Assembly (NCBI RefSeq): GCF_001705235.1
Contig: NZ_MCGV01000001.1
Location: forward strand, 2,356,001 to 2,420,000
DNA length: 64,000 nucleotides
Direction of reading: 5' to 3'
DNA from: Clostridium pasteurianum
GTDB lineage: Bacteria; Bacillota; Clostridia; Clostridiales; Clostridiaceae
Shown: piece by piece, positions 10,009 to 18,266 of the stretch
Layout of the letters: each line of letters begins with the position of its first letter
Position numbering within the stretch: position 1 is the first letter of the stretch
Notes under the pieces: generated by a model
What the model was told of the DNA's origin: nothing
The model's input: only the letters and a program-made list of their open reading frames with translations
Database searches by the model: none
Translations under genes and position numbers: made by a program

Positions 10009-10929
10009 ATGACTAAAATTTCAAGTGAAAAATTTAAAATTATTGGATGTGAGGATAATGATTCTGAAGAGATAGTAAGAAAGAATGTTACATACTGGCA
10101 GGACGCGTGGAGACGACTAAAGAAAAATAAAGTTGCTATTGTTTCATTGGCATTACTAATATTAATTATAATTTTAGCTATAGTAGGACCAATTCTAAGG
10201 CCTTTTGGAACAAATGATGTAAATAATTCTATTAAAAATATGGATCCTAATTCAGTTCATTGGCTTGGAACAGATGATCTTGGAAGAGATTTATGGGTTA
10301 GGCTTTGGATTGGTACGAGAGCATCAATAATAATAGGGGTAATTGGAGCTTTTATAGAACTTATTATAGGGGCTATATATGGTGGGATTTCTGGCTACTT
10401 TGGTGGAGCCGTCGATGATATAATGATGCGAATTGTTGAAATATTAAATAGTGTACCATATTTAATATTAGTATTGATAGTTATTATTATATTAAATAGT
10501 ACAGGAATAATTCCTCTTATCATTGCTATGACGTTAACAGGGTGGGTTAACATGGCGAGAATTGTAAGAGGCCAGGTGCTTGCTGTAAAAGAGCAGGAAT
10601 ATGTACTTGCAGCACGTACCTTGGGTTCTAGTCCATGGACAATAATATCCAAGCACTTACTTCCCAATGTTATTGGTGTAATGATTGTTGATGTTACATT
10701 TGCTGTTCCAGGCTATATTTTTGCAGAGGCATTTTTAAGTTATATTGGTTTGGGCGTAAAACCGCCAAGTACTAGCCTTGGAGCTTTGTGTTCTAGCGGT
10801 CAAGAAAATCTAGCATTTTATCCATCACAATTGTTCTGGCCTTCACTCATTATATGTCTCATAATGCTTACATTTAATCTTTTAGGTGATGGTCTATCAG
10901 AAGCACTTGATCCTAAACAGAGACAGTAG
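10009..10929 (+). CDS. oppC: Oligopeptide ABC transporter permease OppC (second)
   Basis: A 306-residue OppC permease. The start at ATG 10009 follows TAGGAG by 8 bases. The longer in-frame extension back to 9952 would overlap oppB' by 46 bases without an RBS and was rejected. YWQDAWRRLKKNKVA, HWLGTDDLGRDLWVRL and EQEYVLAARTLGSS mark the family. Confidence 0.92.
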   Translation: MTKISSEKFKIIGCEDNDSEEIVRKNVTYWQDAWRRLKKNKVAIVSLALLILIIILAIVGPILRPFGTNDVNNSIKNMDPNSVHWLGTDDLGRDLWVRLWIGTRASIIIGVIGAFIELIIGAIYGGISGYFGGAVDDIMMRIVEILNSVPYLILVLIVIIILNSTGIIPLIIAMTLTGWVNMARIVRGQVLAVKEQEYVLAARTLGSSPWTIISKHLLPNVIGVMIVDVTFAVPGYIFAEAFLSYIGLGVKPPSTSLGALCSSGQENLAFYPSQLFWPSLIICLIMLTFNLLGDGLSEALDPKQRQ

Positions 10930-10944
10930 GAGGGAGAACTTATT

Positions 10945-11970
10945 ATGGAAAAAATATTAGAGGTTAAAAATTTAAGGGTATCATACCATACTTATGCTGG
11001 AGAAGTTCAGTCTGTAAGAGGTGTGAATTTTCATTTAAATAAAGGTGAAACATTAGCAATAGTTGGTGAATCGGGATGCGGAAAATCTGTTACAGCGAAA
11101 TCAATAATGAAACTTATAAATTGTCCACCAGGAGAAATAAAAAAGGATTCGGAGATTTTTTTTAGCGGCAAAGAAGTCTTAAAAATGAATGATAAGGAAC
11201 TCCAGAAGCTTAGAGGTGGAGATATAAGCATGATTTTTCAAGACCCTATGACATCACTAAATCCAACAATGAAGATTGGTGCTCAGATTGCTGAAAGTAT
11301 TATGATTCATAGAGGATGGAAAAAGAAGCAGGCACTTGAAGAGGCTATAAGAATGCTCAAAATTGTTAATATACCAAATGCCGATAAAAGGGCAAATCAA
11401 TATCCACATCAATTTTCAGGCGGAATGAGACAAAGAGCTATGATTGCAATAGCTTTATCCTGTAATCCTAAAATTTTAATTGCTGATGAGCCCACAACAG
11501 CATTGGATGTTACTATTCAAGCTCAGATAATGGATCTCATGCATGATCTTCAAAAGAAACTTGGGACATCAATAATACTTATAACTCATGATTTGGGAAT
11601 AGTTGCCGGTTCGGCTCATAGAATTCAGGTAATGTATTCGGGACTAATTGTTGAAAGAGGAACTACTGATGAGATTTTTGAAAATCCAGAGCATCCATAT
11701 ACTTGGGCGCTTCTTCAATCAGTACCTAGATTAGACACTCTAAATAAAAAAGAATTATATTCATTAAATGGAACACCACCAGATTTGCTTAAGCCACCGA
11801 TAGGATGCCCTTTTGCTGCAAGATGCATTTACTGTATGCAAATTTGTAAGGAAGAAATGCCTGAGGAAACAGAAATAAGTAAGACACATTCGGTTAGCTG
11901 TTGGTTAAAGCATCCTATGGCTCCAAAAGTGGAATCACCAATAAAAAGTGAGGTGTATGGCAATGAATGA
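10945..11970 (+). CDS. oppD: Oligopeptide ABC transporter ATPase OppD (second)
   Basis: A 341-residue ABC ATPase with Walker A GESGCGKS, signature FSGGMRQR, Walker [13 protein letters not shown] and ITHDLG. The C-terminal Cys motif is CPFAARCIYCMQIC, with one more Cys than the first copy. It overlaps the next gene by 8 bases. Confidence 0.93.
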   Translation: MEKILEVKNLRVSYHTYAGEVQSVRGVNFHLNKGETLAIVGESGCGKSVTAKSIMKLINCPPGEIKKDSEIFFSGKEVLKMNDKELQKLRGGDISMIFQDPMTSLNPTMKIGAQIAESIMIHRGWKKKQALEEAIRMLKIVNIPNADKRANQYPHQFSGGMRQRAMIAIALSCNPKILIADEPTTALDVTIQAQIMDLMHDLQKKLGTSIILITHDLGIVAGSAHRIQVMYSGLIVERGTTDEIFENPEHPYTWALLQSVPRLDTLNKKELYSLNGTPPDLLKPPIGCPFAARCIYCMQICKEEMPEETEISKTHSVSCWLKHPMAPKVESPIKSEVYGNE

Positions 11971-12922
11971 AGGCGATGTGTTAGTTGAAGTTAAGCATTT
12001 AAAAAAGTATTTTAATGTTGGTCATGGAGCTATATTAAAAGCAGTAGATGATGTTAGTTTTAATATTAGAAAAGGTGAGACTTTGGGACTTGTTGGTGAG
12101 TCGGGATGTGGTAAAACCACCTGTGGAAGAACCATTTTAGGTTTATATACGGCAACTTCGGGAGAAGTAAACTATAAAGGTAAAAATATATATAGTTTCC
12201 GTGGTAAAGATAAAAAAACTTTTTCTAAAGAGGCACAGATGATATTTCAAGACCCTTATGCATCACTAAATCCAAGAATGACTGTAGGAGATATAATTGC
12301 AGAGGGCATTGATGCGCATAATTTGTATAAAGGTAAAGATAGAACTAAAAGGATATATGAAATGCTAGATCGTGTTGGGCTTAATAGAGAACATGCATCT
12401 AGGTTCCCTCATGAATTTTCAGGAGGACAGAGGCAGAGAATTGGTATAGCAAGAGCTCTTGCTATAAAACCGGAATTTATAGTATGTGATGAGCCTATAT
12501 CTGCTCTTGATGTTTCAATACAAGCTCAGATAATAAATTTGCTTATAAAATTGCAGAAGGAAATGGGATTTACTTATCTATTTATTGCACATGATCTTGC
12601 AATGGTAAAGCATATTTCTGACAGAGTTGGTGTAATGTATTTAGGCACAATGGTTGAATTTGCTAACAGTGGTGATTTATATAGTAAACCTCTGCATCCA
12701 TATACAAAAGCTTTAATGTCAGCTATACCAATACCAAATCCTAAGCTAGAAAGAAGAAGAAATAGAATAGAGCTTGAAGGGGAGGTACCAAGTCCAATTA
12801 ATCCTAAACCGGGTTGTAGATTTGCTAGTAGATGTAAAAATGCAAAAGATATTTGCTTTGAAAAACAGCCTGAATTCAAGGAAATTGAAAAAGACCATTT
12901 TGTTAGCTGCCACCTTTATTAA
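11963..12922 (+). CDS. oppF: Oligopeptide ABC transporter ATPase OppF (second)
   Basis: A 319-residue OppF-type ATPase. ATG 11963 is 8 bases after GAGGT and is preferred to GTG 11948 and ATG 11957. It has Walker A GESGCGKT, signature FSGGQRQR, Walker [13 protein letters not shown], and a C-terminal CRFASRCKNAKDIC. It is the last gene of the second opp operon; a palindromic repeat begins 4 bases after its stop codon and may serve as its terminator. Confidence 0.93.
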   Translation: MNEGDVLVEVKHLKKYFNVGHGAILKAVDDVSFNIRKGETLGLVGESGCGKTTCGRTILGLYTATSGEVNYKGKNIYSFRGKDKKTFSKEAQMIFQDPYASLNPRMTVGDIIAEGIDAHNLYKGKDRTKRIYEMLDRVGLNREHASRFPHEFSGGQRQRIGIARALAIKPEFIVCDEPISALDVSIQAQIINLLIKLQKEMGFTYLFIAHDLAMVKHISDRVGVMYLGTMVEFANSGDLYSKPLHPYTKALMSAIPIPNPKLERRRNRIELEGEVPSPINPKPGCRFASRCKNAKDICFEKQPEFKEIEKDHFVSCHLY

Positions 12923-12926
12923 AAAT

Positions 12927-13210
12927 AAAGCGAACTAACATTGATTCGTAACATTAAAAAAATTCTATAAATCTTATCCTAACTGAGGTTCGGGTCATAG
13001 ACCCGTTATCCTCCTTAATTATCAATAGGCATTTTCTATATTATTACTAACAACTTCATATTAGCACTTTGTAAATCGCCCAAGCCTCGTATAATATGGA
13101 GAGTGCCCATATTAAGTAAAGAAGGATAATGGGCAAAGTCCAAACCTCGTGTATGATAACATTTATTAGAATTTTTTTAAATTGTTACTTCATCAATGTT
13201 AATTTGCTTT
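12927..13210. repeat. Palindromic intergenic repeat, copy 1 (A frame, C core)
   Basis: Terminal inverted repeats of about 45 bases (outer AAAGCGAACTAACATTG; inner AAAAAAATTCT) enclose an inner pair of inverted segments containing GAGGTTCGGGTC and CCCATTATCCTTCTT. Copies occur at 51108-51380 (same core) and 37602-37795 (different core). A short conserved tail continues to about 13255. It lies between the convergent oppF' and queC. It encodes no protein; the rest of 13211-13475 has no gene, only a small hairpin at 13375-13386. Confidence 0.8.
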
Positions 13211-13475
13211 TGAAGTAAAACATGGATACCTTTCCTTCGTTTCACTATGGAAAGCTTTTAATTTTAATTTCTTAGATTTTCGGTAGCGTTATCTTAAGAA
13301 AATCATCCATAACTTTTGCCACAGGCGAACCCTTCACCTATTAACGAGCCAAGCAAAGTTAATACCCCGCACTTCGGCTTTAGCCGATTATAACTTTTTT
13401 CATCTCGTTAGATGACGAAAAACCCCAAACTTGTTTCGCAATATTTATATTTAGTACAAGAGTTATATTTTCATA

Positions 13476-14144
13476 TTATTTGTATAGTTTTTCAAATTCC
13501 AAGTATCCATGTTTTCTAAGTTTGCAGGCAGGACATTCTCCGCAGCCATCGCCTTTTATGCCATTATAGCAGGTTAAAGTTTCATTTTTTATTATATCTA
13601 AAACTTCCAAATCATCTGCCAATTTCCAAGTTTCAGCTTTGTTTATCCACATTAGAGGTGTTATTAGTACAAACTGATAATCCATAGCTAAGTTTAAAGT
13701 TACATTTAGTGATTTTATAAAAACATCCCTACAATCTGGGTAGCCACTAAAATCACTTTGAGATACTCCTGTTATTATATTGTTTATACCCCTTTGTTTT
13801 GCAAAAACCGCAGCGAAACTTAAAAATAAAAGATTTCTACCATCAACAAAGGTATTTGGGGTACCCTCTTTTGGAGCATCTTTATCTACTTTTATGTCTG
13901 CCCTTGTAAGAGAATTAGGCGCTAGTTGATTTAAGAGTTTTAAGTCAAGTATGTGATGTTCAACCCCGTGTTTTTTGCATATTTCCTTGGCACATTCAAG
14001 TTCAAGCTTATGTTTTTGATTGTAATCAAAAGACACAGCTAATACTTCTTTGTATCTTTTTTTTGCCCAGAAAAGACAAGTTGTGCTGTCTTGTCCTCCA
14101 CTTAATACTACAAGAGCTTTTTCTTTATTTACGCTTATTTCCAT
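13476..14144 (-). CDS. queC: 7-cyano-7-deazaguanine synthase QueC
   Basis: A 222-residue protein that converts 7-carboxy-7-deazaguanine to preQ0 with ATP and ammonia. The PP-loop LSGGQDSTT is at residues 15-23 and the C-terminal zinc site [17 protein letters not shown] supplies four Cys. It is the last gene of the preQ1-controlled operon, 17 bases after folE. Confidence 0.96.
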   Translation of the reverse strand: MEISVNKEKALVVLSGGQDSTTCLFWAKKRYKEVLAVSFDYNQKHKLELECAKEICKKHGVEHHILDLKLLNQLAPNSLTRADIKVDKDAPKEGTPNTFVDGRNLLFLSFAAVFAKQRGINNIITGVSQSDFSGYPDCRDVFIKSLNVTLNLAMDYQFVLITPLMWINKAETWKLADDLEVLDIIKNETLTCYNGIKGDGCGECPACKLRKHGYLEFEKLYK

Positions 14145-14161
14145 ATAAAATCATCCTTTCA

Positions 14162-14749
14162 TTATGCTTTATATAAAGCCATAAGTTTATTTACAAGTGA
14201 ATCATCAGTTTTAAATCTTCCTTTAAGAGTCATAGTGGTAGTTTGTGCTCCTGGCTTTCTAATGCCTCTTGAGGTCATGCAGCCATGTTCACCTTTTATA
14301 ATTACTGCAATGTCTCCTGAGTTGGTTATCTTTTCCATTATTTCAGCAATATCTTTCCCGATTCGTTCTTGAAGCTGAAGTCTTTTTGAAACCATATCTG
14401 CTATTCTAGCTATTTTGCTTAGACCTATAAGCCTTTTATCTGGTATATAAGCTACTGCAACATTCATGTTGTACATAAGAGTCATATGGTGCTCACAGTG
14501 GCTGAATATTTCAATGTCTTTTACAAGGACTATATTATCTTCTTCATCTTCTTTTAGGTCTTCTTCAAAGGTTTTATTAAACATATCGGCTATTTCATCG
14601 TTAGAGTAGTTCATTCCTTCAAATACTTCTGCATACATTTTAGCTACTCGTTTTGGAGTATCTTTAAGGCCTTCTCTATCAGGGTTATCTCCTAAAGCTA
14701 TTAGAATTCCTCTTACATGTTTTTCAATTGCTTTTGTATCGATAGACAT
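14162..14749 (-). CDS. folE: GTP cyclohydrolase I FolE
   Basis: A 195-residue FolE that makes 7,8-dihydroneopterin triphosphate from GTP, the first step of queuosine (and folate) synthesis. Zinc and active-site residues are in [10 protein letters not shown] and [13 protein letters not shown] 14749 follows an AGAGGTG RBS; the in-frame GTG at 14761 lies inside that RBS and was rejected. It lies just after the queE stop codon. Placement in this operon suggests its product feeds QueD. Confidence 0.95.
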   Translation of the reverse strand: MSIDTKAIEKHVRGILIALGDNPDREGLKDTPKRVAKMYAEVFEGMNYSNDEIADMFNKTFEEDLKEDEEDNIVLVKDIEIFSHCEHHMTLMYNMNVAVAYIPDKRLIGLSKIARIADMVSKRLQLQERIGKDIAEIMEKITNSGDIAVIIKGEHGCMTSRGIRKPGAQTTTMTLKGRFKTDDSLVNKLMALYKA

Positions 14750-14753
14750 AAAT

Positions 14754-15419
14754 TTATACACCTCTTTTATTTGAATCCCATATAATTTTGTGGATTTGTA
14801 TTTGTAAAGTTACATCATTTAGTTTGTTATCCTTCATAAAATTAACTATTGTTTCTGGAGAAATCTTGTGAAAAACAGGACTTAAGTATATATTAGTTTT
14901 TCTCAAAAGGCTAAATTTATCTATTATATTTTTTGCATTCTTAAGATCATCTAATGAACTTACTACAAATTTTACAACATCTTTTTTAGTTAAATATTTA
15001 AAGTTTGAGGTTTCCATAAAGTTTTCCATGCCGCTCTCTGGAAGCTTATAATCCATGTTAAAGGAAGGTCTGTTTTCATTTAATAGAAAGTTATTAAGAC
15101 ATATGCTGCCGTTGGTTTCTATTTCTACATTCAAAGTGTTATCACTAGCAATAAGTTCTAAAAGTTCATGCATTCCTTTTTGAAGAAGTGGTTCTCCTCC
15201 TGTAAGAGTGACATTTTTAATTCCAGTTCCCTTTATATATGAATATATTTCTTCTTGTGTCATGATTTCATACTTTACATTTTCATTATTTGCCCATTTT
15301 GTATCACAGTATATGCAGTCTAAATTGCAATGAGCAAATCTTATAAATACTGATAATTGACCTGAACGAAGACCTTCACCGTTTATACTTATAAATTTTT
15401 CAACCACTTTGTAATTCAT
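14754..15419 (-). CDS. queE: 7-carboxy-7-deazaguanine synthase QueE
   Basis: A 221-residue radical SAM enzyme that rearranges 6-carboxytetrahydropterin to 7-carboxy-7-deazaguanine. The cluster motif CNLDCIYC (Cx3Cx2C) and [10 protein letters not shown] are clear. Its N-terminus [11 protein letters not shown] is the usual QueE substrate loop. It sits 3 bases after queD. Confidence 0.95.
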   Translation of the reverse strand: MNYKVVEKFISINGEGLRSGQLSVFIRFAHCNLDCIYCDTKWANNENVKYEIMTQEEIYSYIKGTGIKNVTLTGGEPLLQKGMHELLELIASDNTLNVEIETNGSICLNNFLLNENRPSFNMDYKLPESGMENFMETSNFKYLTKKDVVKFVVSSLDDLKNAKNIIDKFSLLRKTNIYLSPVFHKISPETIVNFMKDNKLNDVTLQIQIHKIIWDSNKRGV

Positions 15420-15422
15420 TTT

Positions 15423-15833
15423 TTATACCTCTTTTGTGTATGAAGCACAGTTATTTGGTGTTTCATATACTGTTACTTTTTTTACATTATAATTAAGCTT
15501 AGATATCTCATCATAAAATAATTTTGAAAAGTTTTCTGCTGTTGGTCTAAAATCAAGTTCGATAATTCTAAAACCATCTTCCTTAAGGCAATTAAAAGTA
15601 AGAGATCTAAGACTACCTTTTTCTATTATTAAAGCATGATCGTAAAATCTAATAATATCTTTGATACTCATTTTTAAGACTGTGAAATCTTCTACCATGC
15701 CATCAATTAATTGACTGGATTGTATTTCAACTTGAACTTTCCATCTGTGACCGTGAATATTTGCACATTTACCTTTATACCCCCTAAGAAAATGTGCACT
15801 ATCAAAATTGTCTTCTATTTTTAATATATACAT
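15423..15833 (-). CDS. queD: 6-carboxytetrahydropterin synthase QueD
   Basis: A 136-residue protein of the PTPS fold. Zinc ligands are His14, His27 and His29 (AHF, HGH) and the catalytic Cys is Cys23. It makes 6-carboxy-5,6,7,8-tetrahydropterin from the FolE product. It lies 18 bases after the activase gene in the same operon. Confidence 0.95.
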   Translation of the reverse strand: MYILKIEDNFDSAHFLRGYKGKCANIHGHRWKVQVEIQSSQLIDGMVEDFTVLKMSIKDIIRFYDHALIIEKGSLRSLTFNCLKEDGFRIIELDFRPTAENFSKLFYDEISKLNYNVKKVTVYETPNNCASYTKEV

Positions 15834-15851
15834 AACATTACCCCCATCAAG

Positions 15852-16628
15852 TTATTCTTTGAACATAGTTTTTAATTTACTGCCGTAAAAACAGCAACCA
15901 AGTGCTCCATTAAATTGTGGATTCTTGGGAACAATAATGCTGTCATAATCGTGAGATAAGTATTTTTTTATAGCATAGTTATTTGCAACCCCTCCTGTTA
16001 AGATTAAATTTTTTGCCCTAAATTTTGCTAAAAGGGGCTTCATTTTATTGTACATTGAGTAATTTACACCAGCACATAGTCTATCCATTGGAGTTCCCTC
16101 GGCTATTTTCCCTATAAGTTCAGATTCAGAAAAGACTGCACATGTTGAATTTAATTTAACTGGATTTTTATAAAATGAACTCATTTCATCAAGTGGAACT
16201 TCTAAAACAGTTGCCATATTTTCAAGGTATCTACCGCATGAAGCAGCACATTTTTCGTTTAATTCTAGATCCTTTATAAATTTATTTTCAACACGGGCTA
16301 CCTTGACATCTTGCCCACCTATATCAAGAAGTACGAAATCATAGAGTTTTGTTTGATACATAGCTCCATAAACGTGAGCCTTAATTTCATTTATGGGTTT
16401 AAACATTGATAGGTTAGTATTGTTTTTACCATAACCTGTTGAAACGGCTCTATCAATATCACTTATGTTAAGCTTGCCTAAATCTACTTCAATTTTGTTA
16501 TTTTTATATGAGCAGTAATTTTTATAAAAATTTATTGTACTTATTTTAAAGTAATCACAAATTTTATTATCTTCCATAAGTGCAAGTTTTACTTCTCTAC
16601 TTCCAAGATCAATACCTAAAATTCTCAA
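15852..16628 (-). CDS. HgdC-like ATP-dependent Fe-S activase (BcrAD/BadFG family)
   Basis: A 258-residue member of the ASKHA-fold activases that use ATP hydrolysis to push an electron into a partner dehydratase or reductase. The N-terminal phosphate loop is GIDLGSREVK, the second is LLDIGGQDVK, and the cluster-binding Cys127 and Cys163 lie in NEKCAASCGRYLE and STCAVFSES, at the spacing expected for a [4Fe-4S] cluster shared across a dimer. Its ATG overlaps the stop of the HgdB-like gene by 4 bases, so the two are translationally coupled. Family assignment is firm; the substrate of the pair is unknown. Its location in a queuosine operon is the clue. Confidence 0.88.
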   Translation of the reverse strand: MRILGIDLGSREVKLALMEDNKICDYFKISTINFYKNYCSYKNNKIEVDLGKLNISDIDRAVSTGYGKNNTNLSMFKPINEIKAHVYGAMYQTKLYDFVLLDIGGQDVKVARVENKFIKDLELNEKCAASCGRYLENMATVLEVPLDEMSSFYKNPVKLNSTCAVFSESELIGKIAEGTPMDRLCAGVNYSMYNKMKPLLAKFRAKNLILTGGVANNYAIKKYLSHDYDSIIVPKNPQFNGALGCCFYGSKLKTMFKE

Positions 16629-17626
16629 AAGATTCCCTCCTTAGCATCAAGAAGCATGTCCAAGAAAGCTTCAATTCTTAATTTGGTTCTAGCATCAAGA
16701 TGGTTTAATTTATCGCCTTCTATGTTTAGTACAGGTATTTTTAAATTTTTCTTTATTACTATGTCTTGAATACCTCTGTAACAAAAGGCTTGTGTATAAT
16801 GTATGATTCCATCCAGTTTTCTTTCATCAATCTGCTTTTGTATTTCCGTTATCCTAAAATAAACATCATAAGGATAAGTGTAGTCCCAATATTGCTCATA
16901 TATATTTTGAGCTTTATAAGCTCTTGGAAAGGCAAATTCTCTTTGGACTTCGTTATAAACGATGTGGGCACTAAAGTTTTCAACAAATTCATATATATCA
17001 GATGTCATAGGAGGCACACCAATATAGCCGAGACGAAGTACAGAAGGACTTGACTGCCTCTTAGATATAATATGTATTGTTTCATTTATATCATGCTTAA
17101 AAAGGCTCATATCATGATTTAAATCACTAAAGGATATTTGCCATATATGATTTTCAAGTGCAGTGGCTTTGTTATCCTTATAAGTTAAGTTATCTATTTT
17201 TATTCCGAGTTTGCGTATTTCATTTAATTCGGCTCTTACTTTCTCCACTTCACTCAAGGTAACTCCAAATAAATTCATAAAATTATCAAGTTCACGCCTT
17301 ACATCAGTTATATTGTGGCTTGATGGATATGAAAATGGATATACTTTTATTCCTTTCATGGAGAGGACTTCTGTCAGAGCTTTTGTATTTGAGCAGTCGC
17401 CATCATGTACACCAACTATTTCAGTTATGTTGTTACTAATACAAGCTCCATATATACCTTTTATCCATGCACAAAGACTTCTTGGAAATCCATCTTTTTC
17501 AGCTTCATCTATATATTTAGAATAATTTTTAGATCCTACAAATAAGTTATTTAAATCAACAGGAGTGTATCCTGCAGCCAGTAACACTTCAATAGGAACA
17601 GTAGTGGTTAAACCTATTTTTTTCAT
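16625..17626 (-). CDS. HgdB-like 2-hydroxyacyl-CoA dehydratase family protein
   Basis: A 333-residue protein of the HgdB/BcrC/FldBC-like family (COG1775 type). The start is ATG 17626 after a GGAGG RBS; the TTG at 17638 overlaps the RBS. It has only four Cys (52, 62, 78, 282). Those in PRSLCAWIKG, HDGDCSNT and QAFCYRG fit ligands of one [4Fe-4S] cluster, while the six Cys needed for a double-cubane cluster are absent. There is no second, HgdA-like subunit. It is the first gene after the preQ1 riboswitch and partners the activase downstream. A role in 7-deazaguanine or queuosine chemistry is inferred from context only. Confidence 0.82.
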   Translation of the reverse strand: MKKIGLTTTVPIEVLLAAGYTPVDLNNLFVGSKNYSKYIDEAEKDGFPRSLCAWIKGIYGACISNNITEIVGVHDGDCSNTKALTEVLSMKGIKVYPFSYPSSHNITDVRRELDNFMNLFGVTLSEVEKVRAELNEIRKLGIKIDNLTYKDNKATALENHIWQISFSDLNHDMSLFKHDINETIHIISKRQSSPSVLRLGYIGVPPMTSDIYEFVENFSAHIVYNEVQREFAFPRAYKAQNIYEQYWDYTYPYDVYFRITEIQKQIDERKLDGIIHYTQAFCYRGIQDIVIKKNLKIPVLNIEGDKLNHLDARTKLRIEAFLDMLLDAKEGIF

Positions 17627-17650
17627 ATTTGCCTCCAAATTTTTGTAAAA

Positions 17651-17676
17651 TAAAAAGGGACATAATCCGTCCCCCT
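17651..17676 (-). other. Second hairpin in riboswitch leader
   Basis: GGGAC and GTCCC pair around a 7-base loop and are followed by TTTTTATTTT, so this is a weak terminator-like stem between the preQ1 terminator and the RBS of the HgdB-like gene. Confidence 0.5.
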
Positions 17677-17681
17677 AAAAC

Positions 17682-17707
17682 AAAAAAATCTACCTCACCC
17701 GGTAGAT
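17682..17707 (-). terminator. preQ1 riboswitch expression platform (terminator)
   Basis: ATCTACC pairs with GGTAGAT around a 6-base loop, followed by a T-run. The 5' arm region (ACCGGG, 17703-17698) can instead pair with CCAGGT (17718-17713) of the aptamer 3' tail, a plausible antiterminator. Confidence 0.8.
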
Positions 17708-17713
17708 ATGTAA

Positions 17714-17753
17714 CCTGGTTTTGTTTATAGACAGGATGGATTTCGAACTGTCT
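17714..17753 (-). promoter_or_regulatory. preQ1-I riboswitch aptamer
   Basis: On the minus strand P1 is AGACAG with CTGTCT, the loop begins TTCGAAATCC, and the tail is A-rich ATAAACAAAACCAGG, closely matching the class I preQ1 aptamer plan (P1, pyrimidine-rich loop, A-rich tail that folds into P2). It precedes an intrinsic terminator and an operon containing queD, queE, folE and queC, which supports the call. Confidence 0.87.
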
Positions 17754-17774
17754 TATTAATTTTTTATCATAGTA

Positions 17775-17803
17775 ATTTTAATCTTAAATTCTTTAGCAGT
17801 CAA
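17775..17803 (-). promoter_or_regulatory. Promoter of the preQ1-controlled operon
   Basis: TTGACT (17803-17798), a 17-base spacer and TAAAAT (17780-17775) place transcription start near 17768, about 15 bases before the aptamer. Confidence 0.75.
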
Positions 17804-17813
17804 GTGTAAAATT

Positions 17814-18002
17814 TTATCTAACGTTAATTGCATCTACAGGACATGAACTTGCTGCTTCTCTAGCTGACGCCTTTAATTCAAGTGCAATTTCTGCATCAGT
17901 AGCAACTGCCTTACCATCGTCATCCATTTTAAATATATCAGGACATACTGCTGGACATGTACCACAGCCGATGCACGTTTCTTTGTCTACATGTGCTTTC
18001 AT
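17814..18002 (-). CDS. Small ferredoxin
   Basis: A 62-residue ferredoxin with Cys10, 13 and 16 in CIGCGTCPAVCP and Cys54 in SSCPVDAI, a set for one [4Fe-4S] cluster; the second cluster motif is missing and Cys20 is left over. It is acidic, as electron carriers usually are. It has its own RBS (GAGGTG) and stops just before the promoter of the queuosine operon. It may supply electrons to the HgdC-like activase, but that is only suggested by position. Confidence 0.9.
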   Translation of the reverse strand: MKAHVDKETCIGCGTCPAVCPDIFKMDDDGKAVATDAEIALELKASAREAASSCPVDAINVR

Positions 18003-18210
18003 AAATAATCACCTCTAGTTTTATAATAACCAAACAACTTTTTTTCATGCCAGATCTAAAAAAAATTTTTTTGTATAAATATTTATTAGATTGTAATTCG
18101 GTCTAATATGTGTTAACATATTGTTAATAAAAACGCGATTATATTAAACAATTGTTTGATATTTAACAATATTGATAATAAAACGATACAAGTCCATTAA
18201 TATTTATGCA

Positions 18211-18239
18211 TTGACAAATAAAAAAAATTAAAATAAAAT
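18211..18239 (+). promoter_or_regulatory. Promoter of amino-acid ABC operon
   Basis: TTGACA (18211-18216), a 17-base spacer and TAAAAT (18234-18239) precede the binding-protein gene by 27 bases. Confidence 0.75.
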
Positions 18240-18266
18240 TCTATTAATAAGGCAGAGGTGTTTTTT

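Noticed and set aside
12927-13210. Insertion sequence remnant
   Set aside because: No transposase frame or remnant and no target duplication were seen; the inner palindromes do not resemble IS ends.
13211-13475. Short frames in the region between repeat copy 1 and queC
   Set aside because: No RBS, no similarity recognised, and the region contains small hairpins only.
16625-17626. HgdB-like protein as a double-cubane cluster protein or as a true 2-hydroxyglutaryl-CoA dehydratase
   Set aside because: It has only four Cys, too few for a double-cubane cluster, and there is no second dehydratase subunit or CoA-transferase gene nearby.
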